Shown: one piece after another, positions 19,862-30,747 of the stretch
Layout of the letters: each line of letters opens with the position of its first letter
How positions within the stretch are numbered: the first letter of the stretch is position 1
Assembly (NCBI RefSeq): GCF_030915465.1
Contig: NZ_CP133267.1
Location: forward strand, 992,001 to 1,056,000
Length of the DNA stretch: 64,000 nucleotides
Direction of reading: 5' to 3'
DNA from: Neobacillus sp. PS3-34
GTDB lineage: Bacteria; Bacillota; Bacilli; Bacillales; Cytobacillaceae
Position numbers and translations under genes: made by a program
The notes under the pieces: generated by a model
The model's input: the letters and a program-made list of their open reading frames with translations, nothing else
The model's database searches: none
What the model was told of the DNA's origin: nothing

Positions 19862-20161
19862 TTATTCATATTGGATATCATATTGAATTGCAGGGAGAGC
19901 CTCACTAAAAAATTCAACTAAATCAGCGGCTTGGTGTTTACAGGAGATACGGAAAACATTCTGCAAGTATTCGGTGTCTTGAATGTCCTGGGGGTCAAGG
20001 AGAGTTGAGCGGCCAGTCTGCATGCATACAACTAAGGGCTTTCCGAAAAACATATTAGTAAATACGATGCCGAAATCATAGCGCGCATGGTCCGTCGCAA
20101 AACCAATAAATCTAACATTTACATTTTCGTGCTCGTCATAAAGTTTTTCAAAGAAATCCAT
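19862..20161 (-). CDS. DUF3055-type conserved protein
   Basis: 99 residues, acidic, soluble. The pattern RFIGFATDHARYDFGIVFTN followed by MFFGKPLVVCMQTGRSTLLD resembles the DUF3055 family of Bacilli, whose role is unknown. ATG start with GGAGG upstream. It sits between the SR1P gene and a DUF1885-like gene and is transcribed alone to the left. The family name is from memory. Confidence 0.7.
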   Translation of the reverse strand: MDFFEKLYDEHENVNVRFIGFATDHARYDFGIVFTNMFFGKPLVVCMQTGRSTLLDPQDIQDTEYLQNVFRISCKHQAADLVEFFSEALPAIQYDIQYE

Positions 20162-20309
20162 TGCACTCCTCCTTTTTTAATATTTAGAATATTATTATAA
20201 TTTATTTTTTACTTTAAAACAAGGAATTTATCCCATGAACAGTTGTCATCCGATTTTATAGAATGCTAGAATTGATACGAAGAGCAATTAGTCTTGAGGG
20301 GGAAAGGCG

Positions 20310-20744
20310 ATGGCGGAAAATGCGTATATTAAATTAGTTTCTTCATCTGCAAAAAAAGAGATCAACATTGATGAAGTAAAAGAGCTTTTTCATTATTATA
20401 AGAGTATTACTGCAAAAACAGGTGATCAGGTTGATTGGGAATTTGGAGAGGCTGCTTTTCCATACGATATAAAAGAAACAACTGAGGGAGCAGGCAAGTG
20501 GTTTTATCTTCACTCAGACAATGACCGATATTATGCTATACTTGTCGGAACTGATAAAGAAACAGTTACCGCTGAAAACGGCGAGGCATTTGAACAATCT
20601 TATATACAGGTAACCCTTCCAGAAGGCTGTACTTTTGGCGACAAAGGCAAAGCAAATGAGTTTTGTAAATTCCTTGCAAAGAAATTGCAGGCAGAGCTTC
20701 ATTTATTTAACGGAAGAGTGATGTATTATAATCCTAGGAAATAA
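20310..20744 (+). CDS. DUF1885-type conserved protein
   Basis: 144 residues, soluble. The stretch EINIDEVKELFHYYKSITAK followed by VDWEFGEAAFPYDI looks like the DUF1885 family of Bacillus. No catalytic motif is visible and the function is unknown. The start ATG follows GAGGGGG. A clear terminator lies directly downstream, so it is probably monocistronic. Confidence 0.7.
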   Translation: MAENAYIKLVSSSAKKEINIDEVKELFHYYKSITAKTGDQVDWEFGEAAFPYDIKETTEGAGKWFYLHSDNDRYYAILVGTDKETVTAENGEAFEQSYIQVTLPEGCTFGDKGKANEFCKFLAKKLQAELHLFNGRVMYYNPRK

Positions 20745-20758
20745 CAGCGAAATACTTG

Positions 20759-20789
20759 AAAAAGAACAGCGCGCAGCTGTTCCTTTTTT
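20759..20789 (+). terminator. Intrinsic terminator after the DUF1885-type gene
   Basis: AAAAAGAACAGC pairs with GCTGTTCCTTTTT around GCGCA, giving a strong stem with a T-tract. Confidence 0.82.
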
Positions 20790-20814
20790 ATAACAGGAAA
20801 CCAGGAGGTTTAGA

Positions 20815-21153
20815 ATGAGCAAGAAACTTATCATCACTGCATTAATCATCAGCATAATCCTTACAGGTGTATCTCCATATTATTTTAAAACCTATTTTGA
20901 GAAGAAGCCAGAACCGCTCAGGCAAACTGTCCATTTTGGCGGGCCTCTCCCCTTTTTGGAGCAAATAGCCCTTCTTCCTGAAAAAGATAAAAACTACCCG
21001 GCAGAAGCCAATTTTCAATCTCCCCTTAAAACAAAGACCCACCTCAAGCCCGTAGCATTGATTCTTTCGATCATCATTATATTTGCTCTTGTATTGTCGT
21101 TAAGCAGCATCTTTATTCGTTTCTTTAAAAAGACGGATCGCAATTCATTTTGA
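20815..21153 (+). CDS. Small membrane protein of unknown function
   Basis: 112 residues with an N-terminal hydrophobic segment (about 5-24), an extracytoplasmic-looking middle with many prolines and lysines, and a C-terminal helix (about 79-102) followed by a short basic tail. This suggests two membrane spans with a 55-residue outside loop. Start follows AGGAGG; a hairpin terminator (ACACAGCC/GGCTGTGT plus seven T) lies at 21154-21180. No family recognised. Confidence 0.65.
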   Translation: MSKKLIITALIISIILTGVSPYYFKTYFEKKPEPLRQTVHFGGPLPFLEQIALLPEKDKNYPAEANFQSPLKTKTHLKPVALILSIIIIFALVLSLSSIFIRFFKKTDRNSF

Positions 21154-21200
21154 CACAGCCAATAGGCTGTGTTTTTTTTAGTTTAAAGCAAACGGCGATT

Positions 21201-21443
21201 TTACTGGCTAAACAGGGACATTGCTGCATGGAAAGAACAGTAAAGCAAAAGGCTGGCAGCGGTAACAATCAAAGTTTGCCGCGCTGATTTTGTAATTGTA
21301 TTTCCAATCTGAAAAGCTAAATAAAAGAAGATAAAAAACATAATGACATTGAATACGGGCTGATCATGCTTTGAAAGCCAAGCAGTAAGCGTATATCCAC
21401 TCCACAGAATAAATTGCAGCAGGATGACAACATAGATTTTCAT
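21201..21443 (-). CDS. Small hydrophobic membrane protein of unknown function
   Basis: 80 residues, nearly all hydrophobic, with three likely helices (about 4-22, 30-46 and 58-76). The start ATG has GGTGGTG upstream. It shares the bidirectional terminator region at 21154-21180 with the gene before it. No family recognised; the ribosome site and codon pattern make it plausible, but it is not proven to be expressed. Confidence 0.55.
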   Translation of the reverse strand: MKIYVVILLQFILWSGYTLTAWLSKHDQPVFNVIMFFIFFYLAFQIGNTITKSARQTLIVTAASLLLYCSFHAAMSLFSQ

Positions 21444-21629
21444 TGGACACCACCATCGCTGATAGGTAGTTCATGCTGGCTGAACATGCTGTTCCTGAAT
21501 TATATGAAAGGATTAAGGAATATATTTTTCATTTCTATAACATTTAGATGACAAGCCCGAATCCATTAAAAGACCATGATAAAATGAAAATCAAATGGAT
21601 ATTATTTGGATAGTTAATTTCATAAAATT

Positions 21630-21857
21630 GCTGTTTTCGTATACTTTGTTGCTATATAAGGAGTAGTTGATTTCCACTCCAGGATGCTCGCTTTCCGCGG
21701 GGCGGGCGGTGAGCCTCCTCGGCGCACAGCGCCTGCGGGGTCTCACCTGTCCCGCTGCTCCCGCAGGAGTCTCGCACCTTCCGCTCCAATCAACTTCTGT
21801 TTCAACGATTTGTTTTTAAAAACCTATTTGCCAAACAACAATCTTTTAGAAAACAGC
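21630..21857 (+). mobile_element. MITE-like repeat family A, copy 1 (short form)
   Basis: A 228-bp element with GCTGTTTTC and GAAAACAGC ends, a GC-rich core (CTTTCCGCGGGGCGGGCGG onward) and AT-rich arms. It lacks the ~61-bp internal module present in the other copies. The flanks carry ATAAAAT on both sides (left copy 21622-21628, right copy 21865-21871), consistent with a target duplication. Any open frame inside is a by-product. Confidence 0.85.
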
Positions 21858-21901
21858 TCAGCCTATAAAATATAATTTTAAGAGAAGTGAGGCAAGAAGA
21901 A

Positions 21902-22273
21902 ATGAAAGGACTGCCATACATTTTTATCTTTTCTTTACTGTTGCTTAGCGCCTCTTGTAATAATAACCAGGCTTCAAAAAAAATGGCCTTTAACCGAAAT
22001 GTAAAACAAGTCATTTTCTTCTCAGATGAGAAGGAATTAGGCCAGGAGGCAGCATATTACGATGCCTTAATAGAATTAAAAAAGAACTTCCCAAAGGAAA
22101 TGGACCATATGATGGTGCTGAACAAATCGAAGGAAAAAGATTATTATAAATCATTCAATGTCGAGAAATCCCCCGCTATTATCGTTATGTATAAGGACCA
22201 GATGATGGTAAAAATTAATGGCAGTGCATCAAAGAACCAAATAATTAAAAACGTTTCACAAATAATAAAGTGA
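21902..22273 (+). CDS. Small lipoprotein with thioredoxin-like pattern (slp position)
   Basis: 123 residues. The signal peptide ends in lipobox LLSASC, so the mature protein should be membrane-anchored outside the cell. The mature part reads VKQVIFFSDEKELGQEAAYY and later NVEKSPAIIVMYKDQMM, a thioredoxin-like layout without a CxxC. It occupies the place of slp in B. subtilis (next to pdhD), but sequence identity with Slp cannot be asserted. ATG at 21902 is preferred over an upstream GTG. It lies just behind MITE copy 1. Confidence 0.7.
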   Translation: MKGLPYIFIFSLLLLSASCNNNQASKKMAFNRNVKQVIFFSDEKELGQEAAYYDALIELKKNFPKEMDHMMVLNKSKEKDYYKSFNVEKSPAIIVMYKDQMMVKINGSASKNQIIKNVSQIIK

Positions 22274-22314
22274 CAGGCACCATCCAAAATTCGGAAGGTG
22301 CCTGTCACTTTTTT
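22267..22314. terminator. GTGACAGGCACC hairpin cassette, shared terminator
   Basis: AAAGTGACAGGCACC and GGTGCCTGTCACTTT form a 15-bp perfect stem followed by T residues. It ends the lipoprotein gene and faces the end of pdhD. A near-identical cassette occurs at 62211-62257. Confidence 0.88.
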
Positions 22315-22321
22315 CTTTATC

Positions 22322-23728
22322 TTATTTGATAATATGGATTGGGCTTCCGATTGCTACTTCAGCTGCTTCCATTGTAATTTCTCCAAGAGTTGGATGTGCA
22401 TGGATTGTCATGGCAAGATCTTCAGCTGTCATTCCAGCTTCGATTGCCAGGCGAAGCTCAGCGATCATGTCAGAAGCACTTGATCCGGCAATCTGGGCAC
22501 CGATCACAAGGCCATCTTCTTTACGAGTTACAAGCTTCACAAAGCCGTCAGTGCTGTTTAAAGCAAGGGCACTGCCGTTTGCTGCGAATGGGAACTTAGC
22601 AGCAACGACTTCGATACCTTCTTCCTTTGCCTGTGCTTCTGTGTAGCCGACTGATGCCAATTCTGGATCAGAGAATACAACAGCAGGAATAGCAAGGTAG
22701 TCGATTTCAGCAGGATGTCCGCTAATTGCTTCTGCAGCAATTTTGCCTTCGTATGACGCTTTATGAGCCAAAGGAGGACCTTCAACAATGTCACCAATCG
22801 CGTAAATATTGCTTACGCTAGTACGGCATTGCTTATCAATTTTAATAACTCCGCGTTCAGTCATTTCAACGCCTGCTTGTTCAAGGCTTAATTCATCCGT
22901 ATTTGGACGGCGTCCAACCATGACAAATACATAATCCGCTTCAACCTTTTGAAGCTCGCCTTTTACCTCGTAAGAAACTGTAACACCGTTCTCTGTTTCT
23001 TCTACACCCTTAGCAAGCGCTTTTGTAACGATTTCAGTGCCTTTTTTCTTAAGGTTGCGTTTAACAAGAGCAGACATTTGCTTTTCAAATCCGTTTAGGA
23101 TTTCATCTGTTCCTTCAAGGATTGTAACCTGTGTTCCGAAGTTTGCATAAGCTCCGCCAAGTTCCGTTCCGATATAGCCGCCGCCAATTACAACGATTTT
23201 TTCAGGAATTTCTTGAAGAGCTAGTGCACCCGTTGAGTCAAGAACACGTTTTGTATATTTAAATGCAGGAAGCTCAATTGGGCGAGATCCTGTTGCAACG
23301 ATCGCATTTTTAAAAGTGTACGTTTGTGCGGAATTTTCATCCATTACACGAAGCGTATTGCCATCTACAAAAAATGCTTCACCGCGAACGATTGTGACCT
23401 TATTACCTTTTAAAAGTCCTTCTACGCCGCCAGTAAGCTTTTTCGTAACACTTTCTTTCCACTTTTGAACTTTTGAAAAATCAACCTTAACATTTTCAGC
23501 AGTGATTCCAATATCATCAGAATGCTTTGCTGTTTCATAACGATGGCCAGCAGCAATTAACGCCTTTGAAGGAATACATCCGACGTTTAAGCAAACGCCG
23601 CCAAGGTTACCCTTTTCTACGATTGTTACTTTTTGCCCTAGCTGTGCAGCACGAATGGCTGCTACATAACCGCCAGGTGCACCGATGACTATAGTATCTG
23701 TTTCAATAGGAAAATCTCCAACTACCAT
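22322..23728 (-). CDS. pdhD: Dihydrolipoyl dehydrogenase, E3 of pyruvate dehydrogenase
   Basis: 468 residues. E3 reoxidises dihydrolipoamide using FAD and NAD. Present are the disulfide site [16 protein letters not shown] (Cys pair about 46/51), the NAD fold [14 protein letters not shown], the central YAIGDIV and the C-terminal HAHPTLGE base. The N-terminal FAD fold reads [15 protein letters not shown] where the family has a further Gly (GAGPGG), so one codon seems lost near 23677, matching the deletion bias elsewhere in the window. Last gene of pdhABCD. Confidence 0.96.
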   Translation of the reverse strand: MVVGDFPIETDTIVIGAPGGYVAAIRAAQLGQKVTIVEKGNLGGVCLNVGCIPSKALIAAGHRYETAKHSDDIGITAENVKVDFSKVQKWKESVTKKLTGGVEGLLKGNKVTIVRGEAFFVDGNTLRVMDENSAQTYTFKNAIVATGSRPIELPAFKYTKRVLDSTGALALQEIPEKIVVIGGGYIGTELGGAYANFGTQVTILEGTDEILNGFEKQMSALVKRNLKKKGTEIVTKALAKGVEETENGVTVSYEVKGELQKVEADYVFVMVGRRPNTDELSLEQAGVEMTERGVIKIDKQCRTSVSNIYAIGDIVEGPPLAHKASYEGKIAAEAISGHPAEIDYLAIPAVVFSDPELASVGYTEAQAKEEGIEVVAAKFPFAANGSALALNSTDGFVKLVTRKEDGLVIGAQIAGSSASDMIAELRLAIEAGMTAEDLAMTIHAHPTLGEITMEAAEVAIGSPIHIIK

Positions 23729-23731
23729 TTA

Positions 23732-25087
23732 TTACCCCTCCATTAACAAAAGTTCTGGATCGTTCAATAAACGCTTGATATGGTTTAGCGCATTCTGTGC
23801 AGTAGCACCGTCAATCATGCGGTGGTCAAAGCTCAATGACAAAGCCAATACAGGTGCTGCCACGATTTCTCCGTCCCTTACGATTGGCTTTTCTGCAATT
23901 CGGCCCACTCCAAGAATAGCAACCTCTGGGTGGTTAATAACAGGTGTGAACCATTGTCCGCCTGCAGAACCGATATTTGAGATTGTGCATGAAGCACCTT
24001 TCATTTCATTAGGAGCAAGCTTGCCTTCACGTGCCTTACCTGCAAGTTCATTAATTTCATTTGAAATTGAGAAGACAGACTTACGGTCAGCATCCTTTAC
24101 TACTGGAACTAACAAGCCTTTTTCAGTATCAGCAGCAATTCCGATATTGTAATAATGCTTATGGATGATTTCACTTGTAGCATCATCCAATGATGTATTC
24201 AACGCAGGGAATTCACGAAGCGCACTTGTTAATGCTTTTACGATATATGGCAAGAATGTAAGCTTGATGCCTTTTTGGGCAGCCACGTCCTTAAACTTCT
24301 TGCGGTGAGCCCAAAGCTTTGTAACATCGATTTCATCCATAAGAGTAACGTGTGGAGCTGTATGCTTGGAATTAACCATCGCTTTTGCAATAGCTTTACG
24401 GATACCGCTCATCTTCTCACGAGTTTCAGGATATTCACCCTGTGGAATAGGTGCAGCTGAAGCTTTTGTTTCTTCTGCTTTAGGAGCTGCTGCTGCTGCT
24501 TCAACAGGTGCAGAAGGAGCTTGAGCACCTCCAGTTAAGAAGGAATCAATATCATTTTTCATGATACGCCCATTTTTGCCTGTACCAGCAACCTGGCGGA
24601 TTTCTACGCCTTTTTCACGTGCATATTTACGCACAGAAGGCATTGCAATAATACGGCGGTCAGGATCAACATCTACCTGTGGCTGTGCTCCAGCGCCTGT
24701 AGGAGCATTGGCAGCTTGTGGTGTTGGTGCTTCTTTCTTGATATCCTGTCCTGCTTCCAGGGTTGATTGAACCTGAGCTTCAGTTTTCTCTTCTGCCTTA
24801 GGCTCATCATCACCATGGTCATCACCCTTAAACTGAAGGTTTTCATAACCCGGTGCATCAAATGTAACAAGAACCTGTCCAACAGTCGCAACAGTACCTT
24901 CTCCGATTAAAACCTCTAGGACTGTACCTTCAACTGGGGAAGGAATTTCAACGACAGCTTTATCGTTTTGCACTTCGCATAATACGTCATCTTCTTGAAT
25001 TTTATCGCCCGGTTTAATAAACCATTTGACAATTTCGCCTTCGTGAATACCTTCACCGATATCAGGCATTTTAAATTGAAATGACAC
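23732..25087 (-). CDS. pdhC: Dihydrolipoamide acetyltransferase, E2 of pyruvate dehydrogenase
   Basis: 451 residues with one lipoyl domain (lipoylated Lys in [15 protein letters not shown], about residue 43), Ala/Pro-rich linkers, a peripheral subunit-binding domain ([20 protein letters not shown], about 155-175) and the acyltransferase domain with active site [10 protein letters not shown] near the C-terminus. E2 forms the core that transfers acetyl groups to CoA. The start is GTG at 25087, about 10 bp after AGGAGG. 3 bp from pdhD. Confidence 0.96.
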   Translation of the reverse strand: MSFQFKMPDIGEGIHEGEIVKWFIKPGDKIQEDDVLCEVQNDKAVVEIPSPVEGTVLEVLIGEGTVATVGQVLVTFDAPGYENLQFKGDDHGDDEPKAEEKTEAQVQSTLEAGQDIKKEAPTPQAANAPTGAGAQPQVDVDPDRRIIAMPSVRKYAREKGVEIRQVAGTGKNGRIMKNDIDSFLTGGAQAPSAPVEAAAAAPKAEETKASAAPIPQGEYPETREKMSGIRKAIAKAMVNSKHTAPHVTLMDEIDVTKLWAHRKKFKDVAAQKGIKLTFLPYIVKALTSALREFPALNTSLDDATSEIIHKHYYNIGIAADTEKGLLVPVVKDADRKSVFSISNEINELAGKAREGKLAPNEMKGASCTISNIGSAGGQWFTPVINHPEVAILGVGRIAEKPIVRDGEIVAAPVLALSLSFDHRMIDGATAQNALNHIKRLLNDPELLLMEG

Positions 25088-25179
25088 TGTGGTTCATCCT
25101 CCTAATGTGCATGTTTTCTGCATCATAATTTGAAAAGCAAGAGGGAAACAGTCAATACTATTTCCCGTTCTTAATTATT

Positions 25180-25195
25180 GTCTAGCTCCAGCGCC
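25180..25195 (-). repeat. Remnant of hairpin repeat family B
   Basis: GTCTAGCTCCAGCGCC in the pdhB-pdhC spacer matches, as reverse complement, the CTGGAGCTAGA junction of the family B repeat. Only about 16 bp remain, so this is a weak call. Confidence 0.4.
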
Positions 25196-25217
25196 GAAAA
25201 CGAACGTTAACGCTTTT

Positions 25218-26195
25218 CTAGAATGTTAAAACTTTTTTTGCTGTTTCGATTACGTCTTTATAATTAGGAAGCCAAACGGTTTCCGCTTGTGAGAAAGGAT
25301 AGATCGTATCTGCAGCTGTAACGCGCAGTACTGGTGCCTCTAGGCTTAAAATAGCGCGGTCATTGATTTCAGCTACAACATTAGCTGCAACTCCGGCTTG
25401 TTTTTGAGCTTCCTGGACTACCATAGCACGCCCTGTTTTTTCAACAGAGGCAATAATTGTATCGATATCAAGCGGGCTGATTGTACGAAGGTCTACTACT
25501 TCTACAGAATATCCTTCTTTTTCTAATTCTTCCGCTGCTTTTAATGATTCGTGAACCATTGCACCATAAGTAATGATGGATAAGTCAGTTCCTTCACGCT
25601 TTACATCTGCTTTTCCAAGTGGAATTGTGTATTCTTCTTCAGGAACTTCCTCACGGAACGCACGGTAAAGCTTCAAATGCTCAAGGAAAATGACCGGGTC
25701 GTTATCGCGGATAGCTGACAGCAATAATCCCTTTGCGTCATATGGAGTCGAAGGAACAACTACCTTCAAACCAGGAGTTTGTGCCATTAAGCCTTCAAGG
25801 CTGTCAGAGTGCAGTTCCGGTGTGTGAACACCGCCACCAAACGGGGAACGCACAGTAACAGGCATATTATAACGGCCGCCAGAACGGTATCGCATACGCG
25901 ACATTTGGCCCGCAATTGAGTCCATTACTTCAAATACGAATCCAAAGAATTGAATCTCAGGGATTGGACGATATCCAGTTAAAGCAAGACCGATTGCCAA
26001 ACCACCGATACCAGATTCCGCAAGCGGAGTATCAAATACGCGGTCTTCTCCAAATTCTTTATGAAGGCCTTCAGTAGCACGGAACACACCGCCGTTAACT
26101 CCAACGTCCTCCCCGAATACTAGAGTTTTCGGATCGTTGCGAAGTTCTATGCGCAACGCATCAGTGATTGCTTGAATCATTGTCATTTGAGCCAT
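25218..26195 (-). CDS. pdhB: Pyruvate dehydrogenase E1 component, beta subunit
   Basis: 325 residues, the exact family length. It begins [18 protein letters not shown] and contains [36 protein letters not shown] and [20 protein letters not shown], all typical of PdhB. With PdhA it forms the thiamine-diphosphate E1 that decarboxylates pyruvate. It lies 3 bp after pdhA and 130 bp before pdhC; the longer spacer holds a repeat remnant. Frame intact. Confidence 0.97.
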   Translation of the reverse strand: MAQMTMIQAITDALRIELRNDPKTLVFGEDVGVNGGVFRATEGLHKEFGEDRVFDTPLAESGIGGLAIGLALTGYRPIPEIQFFGFVFEVMDSIAGQMSRMRYRSGGRYNMPVTVRSPFGGGVHTPELHSDSLEGLMAQTPGLKVVVPSTPYDAKGLLLSAIRDNDPVIFLEHLKLYRAFREEVPEEEYTIPLGKADVKREGTDLSIITYGAMVHESLKAAEELEKEGYSVEVVDLRTISPLDIDTIIASVEKTGRAMVVQEAQKQAGVAANVVAEINDRAILSLEAPVLRVTAADTIYPFSQAETVWLPNYKDVIETAKKVLTF

Positions 26196-26198
26196 GAC

Positions 26199-27316
<1,118 letters not shown>

Positions 27317-27787
27317 TTAGGTCACCTCTTCCTTTCTTAAAAAAAGACATTAATAATGTAATTTACATACACTCATTTAGATTGCCCAAAAAAGCGGATT
27401 AAAGACGAAAATTAATGATGATGTTTCAACGCTTTTAAAAGGCTGCTGATGATGGTTTTCTTTAAAAAGTGCCAAATAAAAAACACACGTTTTAATAGTT
27501 TTCCACAGATTGGAGCACAAAAAACGCAATTTCTTAAATCAGCCATCCTCTAATTCTGTATTAGTTGTATGTATAAATAAATTAATACAATATTTTTTTC
27601 ACATTTCGAGTTTACATCATCTTAATAATGCTAGTCAATTCATTAGTATATAAATTTTTCATCATACCCACCTTGCAAACAAAATAAACAAAGAAAACTA
27701 TCTGTATTATCGTTTTTTACCTTCTGTATTATAAATAATTCTTTTTGAAACAGAATGGTTCTCTAACTTGATGATTTAGTAAAAAAA
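27317..27787 (-). promoter_or_regulatory. 470-bp region upstream of pdhA
   Basis: No gene seen. Reading leftward, TTGACT (complement of 27633-27638) is followed after 18 bp by TAAACT, a weak sigma-A-like pair about 300 bp from pdhA. The leader between it and pdhA is AT-rich with no clear riboswitch fold by eye. The region ends at MITE copy 2. Confidence 0.4.
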
Positions 27788-28076
27788 GGCTGTTTTCTAA
27801 AAGATTGTTGTTTTGCAGATAGGTTTTTAAAAGCAAATCATTGAAAAAGAGTTAATTGGAGCGGAAGGTGCGAGATCCTCGAAAATGCTATCGCATTTCC
27901 TTAGTGCGGTGTTGATTCTAGGGAGCTGATTCAACGTCCTGCGGGAGCAGCGGGACAGGTGAGACCCCACAGGCGCTGTGCGCCGAGGAGGCTCACATCC
28001 CGCCCCGCGGAAAGCGAGCATCCTGGAGTGGAAATCAACTACTCTTTAAATTGCAACAATGTATACGAAAACAGCC
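27788..28076 (-). mobile_element. MITE-like repeat family A, copy 2 (long form)
   Basis: 289 bp from GGCTGTTTTC to GAAAACAGCC, in the opposite orientation to copy 1. It contains the 61-bp internal module (about 27876-27937). Both flanks read TAAAAAAA, an 8-bp direct repeat, as expected of a target duplication. It separates the pdh operon from ykyA. Confidence 0.9.
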
Positions 28077-28117
28077 TAAAAAAAGAAAAACCGGCATTTT
28101 CGCCGATTTTAAGGTAA

Positions 28118-28786
28118 TCATTTTTTCTCAGATATTTTTAGTCCTAAGCTTTTGTATAAAGAGTTTTTTTGGTTATTATATTTCTCAGTTAATTCATTAA
28201 ATTTTTCGTTAGCCGCAAAGATTTTTTTATACTTATCATTTATTTTGTTTATTTGCGCTTCCAGTGCATCAAGCGTGATATTTTGATTCTTTAACATTTT
28301 ATATAACTCTTGATCCAATTGGACTCCCTCTATGTATTCATTGTATAAAACATCGTGTGCTGTATATCGTTGCATCATGATGGAATAGAGATTTTTTGCT
28401 TTCTTTTTTTGTTCATTTGTTTCCAGTTCCTTTATCACGCTCGCGGCTTTTACAAATTCAGCTTTGGAATCCTTCATGCTCTTTTCTTCTTTGCCCATTA
28501 GTTCCTTCCGCTTATCTGCCATTGAGTAAGCATCATCCGAAAGCTTAACTACTTGATCGAATTGTTTCATGCCCAAACTCATAATTTTATCAAAATCAAT
28601 CTTTTCTTTCTTTTCTAATGACATGAGCGGCTTCTGTTGTTTTTCAAATGCCTTCTCAACAGAAACGACTTTTTCAAGGACCTTGTACATTTTTTCAGCA
28701 GGTGTTTTCTGATAAAAGCAGCCCGTTGCCAAAAGAACAGTGAAAATTACAGCGAAAATTAGACGAATCCTAGTAAAAAAAGACAA
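28118..28786 (-). CDS. ykyA: YkyA family cell-wall-associated lipoprotein
   Basis: 222 residues: a signal peptide with lipobox LLATGC followed by a long, highly charged helical domain (KVLEKVVSVEKAFEKQQKPL onward), probably coiled coil. It lies between pdhA and def as in B. subtilis. The start is TTG at 28786 because AAGGGGG lies 8 bp upstream; the frame is open to 28813. A short hairpin with a T-tract at 28093-28113 ends it. Function unknown. Confidence 0.85.
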   Translation of the reverse strand: MSFFTRIRLIFAVIFTVLLATGCFYQKTPAEKMYKVLEKVVSVEKAFEKQQKPLMSLEKKEKIDFDKIMSLGMKQFDQVVKLSDDAYSMADKRKELMGKEEKSMKDSKAEFVKAASVIKELETNEQKKKAKNLYSIMMQRYTAHDVLYNEYIEGVQLDQELYKMLKNQNITLDALEAQINKINDKYKKIFAANEKFNELTEKYNNQKNSLYKSLGLKISEKK

Positions 28787-29036
28787 CTTATAAGCCCCCT
28801 TACAATTTAACAATTCATACTATATCTATAATGTAACTGTTTGACAATAGAGACAGAGTCGTATACGGAAAATCGCACAGATAAAATAGTTAGTCCAACT
28901 TTCTAATTTTATTTCAATTTTAAAAATTTATTACTGGGCTGTGGCATATACAATTATTTTAGAACCAACATAGGCTGTATTAATCATCCCCCCAAATTTA
29001 AATAAGGGTGAAATAAGCTGGAGGAGGTTTTTCCGA

Positions 29037-29168
29037 ATGTATGGTTGTTACGGTGGATGCGGTTATGGTTATCCTGTTGTCGGAGGAGTTGGCTGCGGAA
29101 GAGGATTTGCCTTAATCGTTGTTTTATTCATATTGCTGATAATTGTCGGCTGTGCCTGCTGGTGCTGA
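29037..29168 (+). CDS. YjcZ-family sporulation protein (43 residues)
   Basis: A short peptide: a Gly/Tyr/Cys-rich N-terminus ([17 protein letters not shown]) and a C-terminal membrane helix [16 protein letters not shown] ending CACWC. This is the pattern of the YjcZ/SscA family of small sporulation proteins. GGAGGAGG lies 9 bp before the ATG, and a very strong terminator follows at 29174. Six cysteines in 43 residues is high, even for the family. Confidence 0.88.
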   Translation: MYGCYGGCGYGYPVVGGVGCGRGFALIVVLFILLIIVGCACWC

Positions 29169-29173
29169 TAAAA

Positions 29174-29217
29174 AATGGAGAGGAGAAGGACTTTGTTCCT
29201 TCTCCTCTCCATTTTTT
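29174..29217 (+). terminator. Intrinsic terminator after the YjcZ-type gene
   Basis: AATGGAGAGGAGAAGGA pairs perfectly with its complement around CTTTG, followed by TTTTTT. Confidence 0.9.
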
Positions 29218-29361
29218 AAACGTAGTCCTAGAGGCATCATAAACAGATAAATTCATTTTAAAATATAGAAATTAATGTTTACCTTGTTAACTTTTTATTT
29301 ATTGTTTGATAGACTAATTAGAGACAGATATTAGCAAGTTTTTAAACAGGAGTGAATTGAC

Positions 29362-29915
29362 ATGTTAACGATGGAGGATATTATCCGCGATGGCCATCCT
29401 ACACTTAGGAAAATTGCAGCAGAAGTTCCAATGCCGCCATCGGAAAATGATAAACAAATACTTAGAGATTTACTTGAATATGTACAGAACAGCCAGAATG
29501 ATGAAGTGGCTGCACAATATGGGCTACGGCGTGAATTGGCGTGGCTGCCCCGCAAATAAATGTTTCCAAAAGAATGATCGCTGTCCATGTTCATGATGAA
29601 AAAGGTGTACTTTACAGCTACGCCCTTTTCAATCCACGAATTGCCAGCCACTCTGTTGAACGTTCCTATCTTGTCTCAGGTGAAGGCTGTCTTTCAGTGG
29701 ATGAGGCGATTGGCGGGTTTGTCCCCCGCTATGCAAGAGTTACGGTCAAGGGTAATGATCTCGATGGAAACGAAATCAAACTCCGGCTAAAAGGTCTTCC
29801 AGCAGTTGTTTTCCAGCATGAGATCGACCATTTAAACGGAATTATGTTTTATGATCATATCAATAAAGAAGATCCTTATAATCCTATTGAAAACGCTATT
29901 CCGATTGAAAGATAG
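29362..29915 (+). pseudogene. def: Peptide deformylase, frameshifted at about 29533
   Basis: Removes the N-formyl group from new proteins; metal enzyme. Frame 1 carries the N-terminal part to QYGLR; frame 2 carries [10 protein letters not shown], the cysteine motif [11 protein letters not shown] and the metal-binding [10 protein letters not shown]. One added G near 29533 gives LRRGIGVAAPQ and 184 residues, the length of Bacillus DefB. Here the break is not at GGCC. It is the long type-2 form with the insertion after motif 1. Position next to ykyA and ykrA is conserved. Confidence 0.92.
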
Positions 29916-29921
29916 TTATAT

Positions 29922-29953
29922 AAAAACAGCCGCCCGTTTGGCGGCTGTTTTTA
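29922..29953. terminator. Bidirectional terminator between def and ykrA
   Basis: AAAACAGCCGCC pairs with GGCGGCTGTTTTT around CGTTT. The genes on both sides converge on it. Confidence 0.88.
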
Positions 29954-30720
29954 TATTAATTGCAACTTCCTTAACCCGTTTCGGATGCCATCCTCTGCCA
30001 CATCACTTGTAATTAAATCAGCGTGTTTTTTTGCTTCTTCCGCACCATTCCCCATCGCTACACCTGTTCCGACAGCCTTCAGCATCTCAATATCATTCAG
30101 GCCATCTCCAAAAGCATAAACATCCTTCATTTCAAATCCCAGACGTTCGATCATTCTTTTAATACCTTCAGCTTTTGAGCCTCCCGCGGGAAGGATATCG
30201 ACTGAATAAGGATGCCACCTAATAAAATGGAATAAAGAGTAATTATCCATGTACTCTATCTCTGAGCGTTCCTCACAAAAAAGGAGCGATTGATAGATTT
30301 TTCTTCCCTCATAGAAGTGCTCATCTACTTCTGGATGGGTAAACTTCAAGCTTCCCATGCTTTCTTCAATATAATGGTGTTGTCTTACATTCGATTTCAT
30401 CGTTTGCTCATTCATAAAAACGATGGGGTGATTATTTCCATTGGCAATCTCTATAAGTTTAACGAGTTCCTCCTGATTAAGCGGGTTCTCGTAAATGACT
30501 TCATTTTCAAATACCACATACTGCCCATTAAAGCTAACGAAGGAGTCAATATCCAACTCTTCCCGTAAGCTTTCAAACATAAAGGGTGCACGGCCTTAGC
30601 AATTGCTACAAAAACCCCATTTTGCTTTAGTTCGCTAATCGCATCCTTGGTGCTCGAAGGCAGATTTTTTTCGTGATCGAGCAAAGTACCATCAATATCA
30701 AAAAATACAATTTTCTTCAT
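29951..30720 (-). pseudogene. ykrA: Cof-type HAD-superfamily phosphatase, frameshifted at about 30593
   Basis: HAD hydrolase with cap domain. Motif I FFDIDGTLLDHEKNLP is in the upstream frame; the rest (FVSFNGQYVV, and motif IV VYAFGDGLNDIEMLK with GVAMGNGAEEAK) is in another frame. Adding one G at GGCC 30592-30595 gives VAIAKGRAPFMFESL and 256 residues (B. subtilis YkrA is about 257). Probably acts on sugar or flavin phosphates; substrate unknown. It follows the EamA gene with 27 bp spacing. Confidence 0.88.
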
Positions 30721-30747
30721 GTTGTAAAAACTCCTTTTTCTTGCTGT

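Noticed and set aside
25088..25217. A riboswitch or leader in the pdhB-pdhC spacer
   Set aside because: No conserved aptamer pattern was seen; the spacer is explained by a repeat remnant.
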